The translations under genes and the position numbers were made by a program. From positions 310,001 through 374,000 of the forward strand of contig JAGYVD010000009.1 in NCBI GenBank assembly GCA_021209875.1: 64,000 nucleotides of DNA, read 5' to 3'. The notes under the pieces are model-generated. The model did no database searches and was not told the origin of the DNA. It worked only from the letters and a program-made list of their open reading frames with translations. Position 1 is the stretch's first letter. Every line of letters begins with the position of its first letter. Origin of the DNA: Rosellinia necatrix. Lineage: Eukaryota; Ascomycota; Sordariomycetes; Xylariales; Xylariaceae. Positions 58,735-64,000 of the stretch are shown here, piece after piece.

Positions 58735-59212
58735 ATATAAATAAAAAATATAAAGCTTAAAGTTTATTATATTAGTTTATTTATAAACTATAGACTTTAA
58801 GCTTTACTAGCTTTAATTAAAATTAAACTTAAAATATATAACAGCTAACTATTATATATATTACTATTATACTATTAAGGCCTGTTTTTTAAAAAGTTAA
58901 GCTTTTAATAATAATTATATGTTTTTTATATAAATAAAATAAAGTTTAAGCTGTTGTTATATAAAAAAAAAAAATATTTAAAAATAAAAAAAATAATAAA
59001 AAATAGCAAAGTTTAAGGTCTATAATGTTTTTTATAAATTTTAAACTTTATAAGCTTTAGTTAAAAATTAAACCTAGGTTATATAATAATTAAATATAAT
59101 ATATATTATTATTATACTATTAAAGCCTGTTTTTTAAAAAGTTAGGTTTTTAGTTATGCTTATATTTTCTGTTATATAATAAAATAAAATTTATATTATT
59201 ATTATATAAAAA
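58735..59212. repeat. Tandem duplication of about 240 bp
   Basis: Two adjacent copies share ACTATTAARGCCTGTTTTTT (at about 58,871 and 59,115) and flanking words: a TTTAAGCTT-type stretch before and a TTATATAA-rich stretch after. Copies differ mainly by transitions. Confidence 0.65.
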
Positions 59213-62200
59213 ATAGCGTTTATTATTATATAAACTTTGCTTTTTATTATTTTTGCTTTTTAGTTTATTTTATATATGTTTTAATTTATTCGGTTAATTT
59301 ATTTATAAATATTAAGTTTTTAAAGCTTAGTTTAGCTTTTATTTAATAAATATATCTGCTAAGTTATTAGCACTATTAATTTATTATATTTTAAAAAAAG
59401 ATTTTTTATATAATTTTAAAACAATATAATATTTATTATTAAACGTTTTTTTATATTATATTTAGTTTAACTAAATAATTATATAATAATTTTAAGTTTA
59501 AGCATAAAACTGCTAGAACTAAAAAACGTTTAAAATAGCTAAAACTTTTAAATTATTATATATAAAATTATTATATTATTAAATTTATTAATTATATTAT
59601 ATAGTTTATTTATTAAAACATTTTAAATAATTTTTTATATTTACTAAAGTTTTAATATATAATATTTTTAGTTATTTTAAAACTTAACTTTTTTTATATA
59701 ATATTTTATTATTAATATAATAAAAATTTAAGCTAAAACTTATATTAATATTATTTATAAAAATCTATTAATAAAAATAAATAGTTTTATATATATTAGG
59801 TCTAATAATATAAAAATTAAACCTTGCTTAAGGTTATTTATTTGTTATTAGATTATTTAATTTAAGTTTTTAATATTATTTAAAGCTAGATTAATTATTT
59901 AAACAGCTATTAATAAGTTATATAAAGTTTTTAGTTAATATATATTATTAATATAAGCTTTTTTAGCCTGCTGTAAAATATAGTTTTAAACAGTTTTTAT
60001 TATATAAAAGTTAATTTAAGCTAGTTGTTTATTCTATTTTTTTTATATTAAAGTTATATTTTTTTATATAATAATATAATTTAGCTGCTATTAAATTTAA
60101 TTAAATGTTTTAATTAAAATATTTTTTTAGCTTTATATAAAAATTAGCTTGCTTTAGTTTATATTTTTTTTTTTTAAAAAGTTTAATATAATAAAACTAA
60201 ATATATTATTTGTTTATAAGCTAGTAATATTAAAATTTTCTAATTATTTTATTATATATAATAAATATAAGTTATATATAAATATAAACATGTTTAATTA
60301 TTTTTAATAATATTAATAGTAAATTTTAAACTAATACAGCTTTAATTTTGCTAGTTTATACAGCAGTTGTACGATTTTTAAAATTATTTTTTTAAAATAT
60401 TTTAGTTTAACTTTGCTAAATAGTTATATAAAAATTTTTTTTGCTAGCTTATTTTTTAATTATACGTACGTTTATATAATATTTTAAAGTTTGCTTGAAA
60501 TATTATAATTATAGATTAGCAAAAGTTTAAATGTTAGTAGTAGTTTTTAATTTATTTGCTGGATAATTAAAGATTATATAAATATTTTTTTTTTTTTAGC
60601 GTTGTTATATTTTTGTACGACAAGTTTTAATTTTTTATACGGTTAGGTTGTTTTTTTTTTTTTTTTTTATATAAGTTTGGATTTAAAAATTCAAGCTTTG
60701 CTATGTTTAGATTTAATATATTTAATAAACTAGAATATTTTTTGTACGACAAGGTTGTTAATTTTAGTTATGTTTGATTTTTTAAATAATATCTCCGGTG
60801 TAATAATTATACTGTTTTTCCAGAGCTTTACTGCTAAAATATACGCCTGCTGTTTTTTACTGTTATAAAAATATTGTTTAGCTTTTATATAAATATAGCT
60901 TATATATCAGCATTTATAATAGCGTTTTTTTTAATCTGTTATGCTTTTATATAATAAATAATTAAACAGTTTAAAATGTTTTTTGTTTATTAGTTTATTA
61001 TTTATTTATTATATAATAATATAGTTTAATTTAAATATATTAAAATTATATTAGGCTATTAATTAAATTAATAATTATATTAGATCTTTTAATTGATTAG
61101 ATTTTATATAGCTTTTATTAACTTTTTTTTTTTATATTAAAACTTTGTTTTTTAAAAATAGTAAAAATATATTATATATAACTAAGCTATTATGTTTATT
61201 AATTATATAGTTGATTTTAATTTTGGCCCGTTTTTTGCGCAACATTTTTATAGCTTTTTTTATAGCTTCTGTTTTTTATATAATATTTAATAAAAGGGGT
61301 AAATTTTGGTTAATTTTAAAATATGTTTTAAATATTAATAAAATAAATATTAGTCCGTTTAAACCTGCGGTATTATTTAAAGTTTTAACTATTATTTATA
61401 AAATTAATTTTTATTTTGTATAATATTTAATTTTTGTTTTTAATATATTATATATATAGCAAAATAGTTTATATATTTATTTAATTTTGTTTATTGTTTA
61501 ATAAAGTTTAATAAATATTATATAACATTATATATTAATTATTCTAGCTTAGTTTTAAAAATTTTTACTCAAAAATTTATATTTAAGTTATATATAATAT
61601 AATTAAAAAGTTTTTAGTATATATTAATTTAATATTTATATAATATTTTTAAACGTTATATATAAATATAGATTTTAAAAATGTTGCGGCTTAAAATAAT
61701 ATTATAATATTAATAATATAAAGCATTTATTTATTGTTTATTTATGTAGTATTAATTATAACTTTATAGTTAAAATTATAATTATTTTTAATTAAAAATT
61801 TAAAACGTTTTAAGATTTAATTATATAACTAGTAATAATAATAAAACTTTTAGATTTTTTAAAATTAAATAGTCTATGTTATATTTTATATAATTTAGCA
61901 GCTTATATAGTTTTTCTGTATAAAAGTGTTTAAAGCGGCAGTATAAGCGTTTTAGTTTTGTTTTAATAAAATATGTTTTAGCTTTTTAAAAGTTTATATT
62001 AAAAAATAAATATTTTTATTTATGTATAACAGATATAGTTTTTTTGTTTTATTATATAATAACGTTTTTTATATTATTAAAATAGGCTTATAAACGGTTT
62101 ATGTTTTTAAAAAAAATAAAAACAATGTTAAAATGTTTAAAATATAATATATTATTATATTAAAAGCGTTTTTATTTTAACTGTTTTAATTAATATAATA

Positions 62201-64000
62201 GTTTTTTTATTTTTAAATCATATAAAAACAGTTTTTTTTGTTTATTTAGCTTATATATAAAAGTTTATTTAAATATATATTTTTAATTATGCTTTATTTA
62301 TTATTAAATAGTTAAAAGCATTTATATTTTATAGTTTATTTTAATATTTTGTATAATATTAGTTGCTTAATATAAATTAATTAAATAAAATGTCTGTTTT
62401 TTAATTTTAAATGTTTTTTTTTATTATATAGTGTATAAATATACTATTTATTAAAAACTAGGTTAATTATATGTTTTGTTTATTGTTAATTTTTTTTTTA
62501 TTATTATTTAAGTTTAGTTTAAAATATTTTTTATATTTTATAAAATATGCTAAAAAATCGTTAAGCAATAAAAAGCAGTTAAAAATTATTTTATATAAGT
62601 TAAAATATATGTTTTTTATACAGGCTTTTTTTTAAAATGTATAATTTGTCGATTAGCAGCCTGTTTTTTTATATATAAAACATTTTTTATTTATATAAGC
62701 GTTATAGTTAGGCTGTTTTTTAAGTTATAAAAAGTTCTGTTATATATTAAGCTGGTTTAAAAGTTTATATATATTTTTAGGTCGAAAAATTTTTATATAA
62801 TTGCTTTAGTTATATTTTTAATTAGTAAAATAAACGTTATTTATTTTTTATATAAAATATTTTGTTTTATTTTTGTTTATAACTTGCAAACATGTTTTTA
62901 AGTCGGCAAAAAAGCTTTTGTATATAAGTTTTTAAAATATAAAAGCTGTTGCTAATTTTAATATGCTTTAATATATTTATATAATAGTTATATTTAGCTA
63001 GATTTTATTTTAATAGCTTGTTTTTAAAGCTTGCTGTATTTTTGCTAGCTTAATAATTATTAGATCTAATATTTTATATATAGCTAGATCTAGGTTATTT
63101 TATTTTATTTATATAAAAATAATATTAGTTTAATCGGCTTAATATTAACTATAGTTTATATTTATATTAAAATAAATGTTTATTATATAATAAATTTTAT
63201 TTTAAGTCAAAAGTTTTTAGCCGGACTTTTTAATATAGTCGGAAATATAGCGTAATACTGGTTTTTTATTATTTTAAATCGTTAATATAAGCTAATAAAC
63301 AGCTGTGTTTTATTATATAATAAGTTGTATGGCTTATTAGAATAGTTTTTTTTTTTACGTTTTTTAAAAAATAGCGTATTTATTAAAAAGTATATTTCTG
63401 TTTTATACGTTTTAAAAAAAAAAAAGTTAAAAAACATGTTTATTATAATTAAATTAGGCGTTATATATATATATATAATAGTTGTTTAAGGGTTTATAAA
63501 AAATAATATATAATAAAATGTTTATAAACTAGTTAAAAGTTTAGTTTATGTTTTATAAGTGTTATATGTTTGTTTATTAAATTAAAAATATGTTTATATT
63601 TAATTATTAGTTATATAGATAGTTTGTTAGTTTTTTTTTTAAAGTTTAAAAGCGTATATTAAGTGTTAGTTTTAGTTATAATATGTCGGGTAATATTTTA
63701 AGCTATATAATGTTTATATTATTTATATTTATATAAAGCTGTTAATTTAAAATAAGCAAGTTAAATGTTTATATAGGTATTAATATAAATATAAACGAAA
63801 AACGTTTTAGTTTGTTTAATATATATTATTCTTGTGCGATTTATATAAGTTTAACTGCTTATGTAAAGCTGTTATCGCTGTTAAATTATACTTTTTGTTT
63901 ATTTAATATATTAAGCAGCTTTTGTTAGATTAGCTTGTAGAGTTAATTTTATGTTTTATATGTTTATAGTTTAAAATTTTCAACGTATAACTTTTATAAT
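59213..64000. other. T-rich RIP-degraded block to window end, unidentified
   Basis: About 4.8 kb with a T-rich plus strand. The word TTTTTGTACGACAAG appears twice (60,611 and 60,738), each next to TTTAATTTT- or GTTGTTAATTTT-like text, a small direct repeat. A 70-codon open frame at 61,211 has no features of a gene. The block likely continues beyond the window. Confidence 0.45.

Larger units (their letters stand above)
25080..64000. other. AT-rich, RIP-degraded repeat block
   Basis: Nearly 39 kb of very AT-rich sequence with stops in every frame and abundant TpA. Transposon coding regions are recognisable only through stops, and repeat copies differ mainly by C-to-T and G-to-A. This is the signature of RIP in Pezizomycotina. 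Long one-strand biases mark separate elements: T-rich plus strand at about 36.1-39.3, 46.2-53.2 and 54.6-64 kb; A-rich plus strand at 31.8-36.0 and 39.3-44.8 kb. GC-richer islands inside are mostly short insertions, listed separately. No host gene is supported. The block could be pericentromeric, subtelomeric or an internal AT isochore. Confidence 0.92.

Noticed and set aside
61211..61423. 70-codon open frame near the window end
   Set aside because: Composition is that of the AT-rich background, with no domain, start context or neighbours. The same applies to the 62-codon frame at 49,495.
25080..64000. CRISPR array or bacterial-type features in the repeat block
   Set aside because: No evenly spaced direct repeats with unique spacers; the repeats are LTR copies with TSDs in eukaryotic RIP-type DNA.

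Overview
The window looks like nuclear DNA of a filamentous ascomycete (Pezizomycotina, probably Sordariomycetes). The genes carry 46-214 bp introns with GT..AG ends and CTAAC/CTGAC-like branch sites. The families are typical of such fungi: a COMPASS Spp1-type PHD protein, a CE2-type SGNH esterase, DUF7708 and DUF7025 proteins, and a membrane desaturase. The right 60 percent is a repeat block degraded in the manner of repeat-induced point mutation (RIP). No species can be named from sequence alone.

Layout. Bases 1-25,080 are of ordinary composition with widely spaced genes. In order they are: a five-exon secreted CE2-like esterase (minus, 2621-4352); microsatellite-rich spacer; a coiled-coil protein resembling BLOC-1 subunit CNL1 (plus, 8430-8984); an Spp1/Cps40-type COMPASS subunit (minus, 10250-11897); a DUF7708 protein (minus, 12830-14618); a divergently placed DUF7025/AAA+ ATPase (plus, about 15766-18804); a decayed short-chain dehydrogenase (plus, 20934-21812); and a three-histidine-box desaturase (plus, 22991-24474). 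Exon boundaries were worked out by hand from splice signals and frame.

From about 25,080 to the end the sequence becomes very AT-rich, with stops in all frames and frequent TpA. I see no host gene there. It is a retrotransposon graveyard whose insertions can be ordered by target-site duplications (TSDs). It holds two Ty3/Gypsy pol remnants (31.8-36.0 kb and 39.3-44.8 kb, both plus). It holds a 7.4 kb LTR element B (45,980-53,402, TSD GTTGC) with 204 bp LTRs, and an internally deleted relative B' (26,192-27,977, TSD CCTTC). It also holds several short solo insertions (families A, C, D, E), many of which are far less mutated than their surroundings.

The most unusual signal is family D: four short insertions (TG..CA ends and 5 bp TSDs where resolvable). 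They share their first bases and a core AGATTAGATAAGG. Around that core, each copy carries its own series of near-perfect short-loop palindromes, with stem sequences unrelated between copies. Structure is conserved while sequence is not, which makes D the best candidate here for something undescribed.
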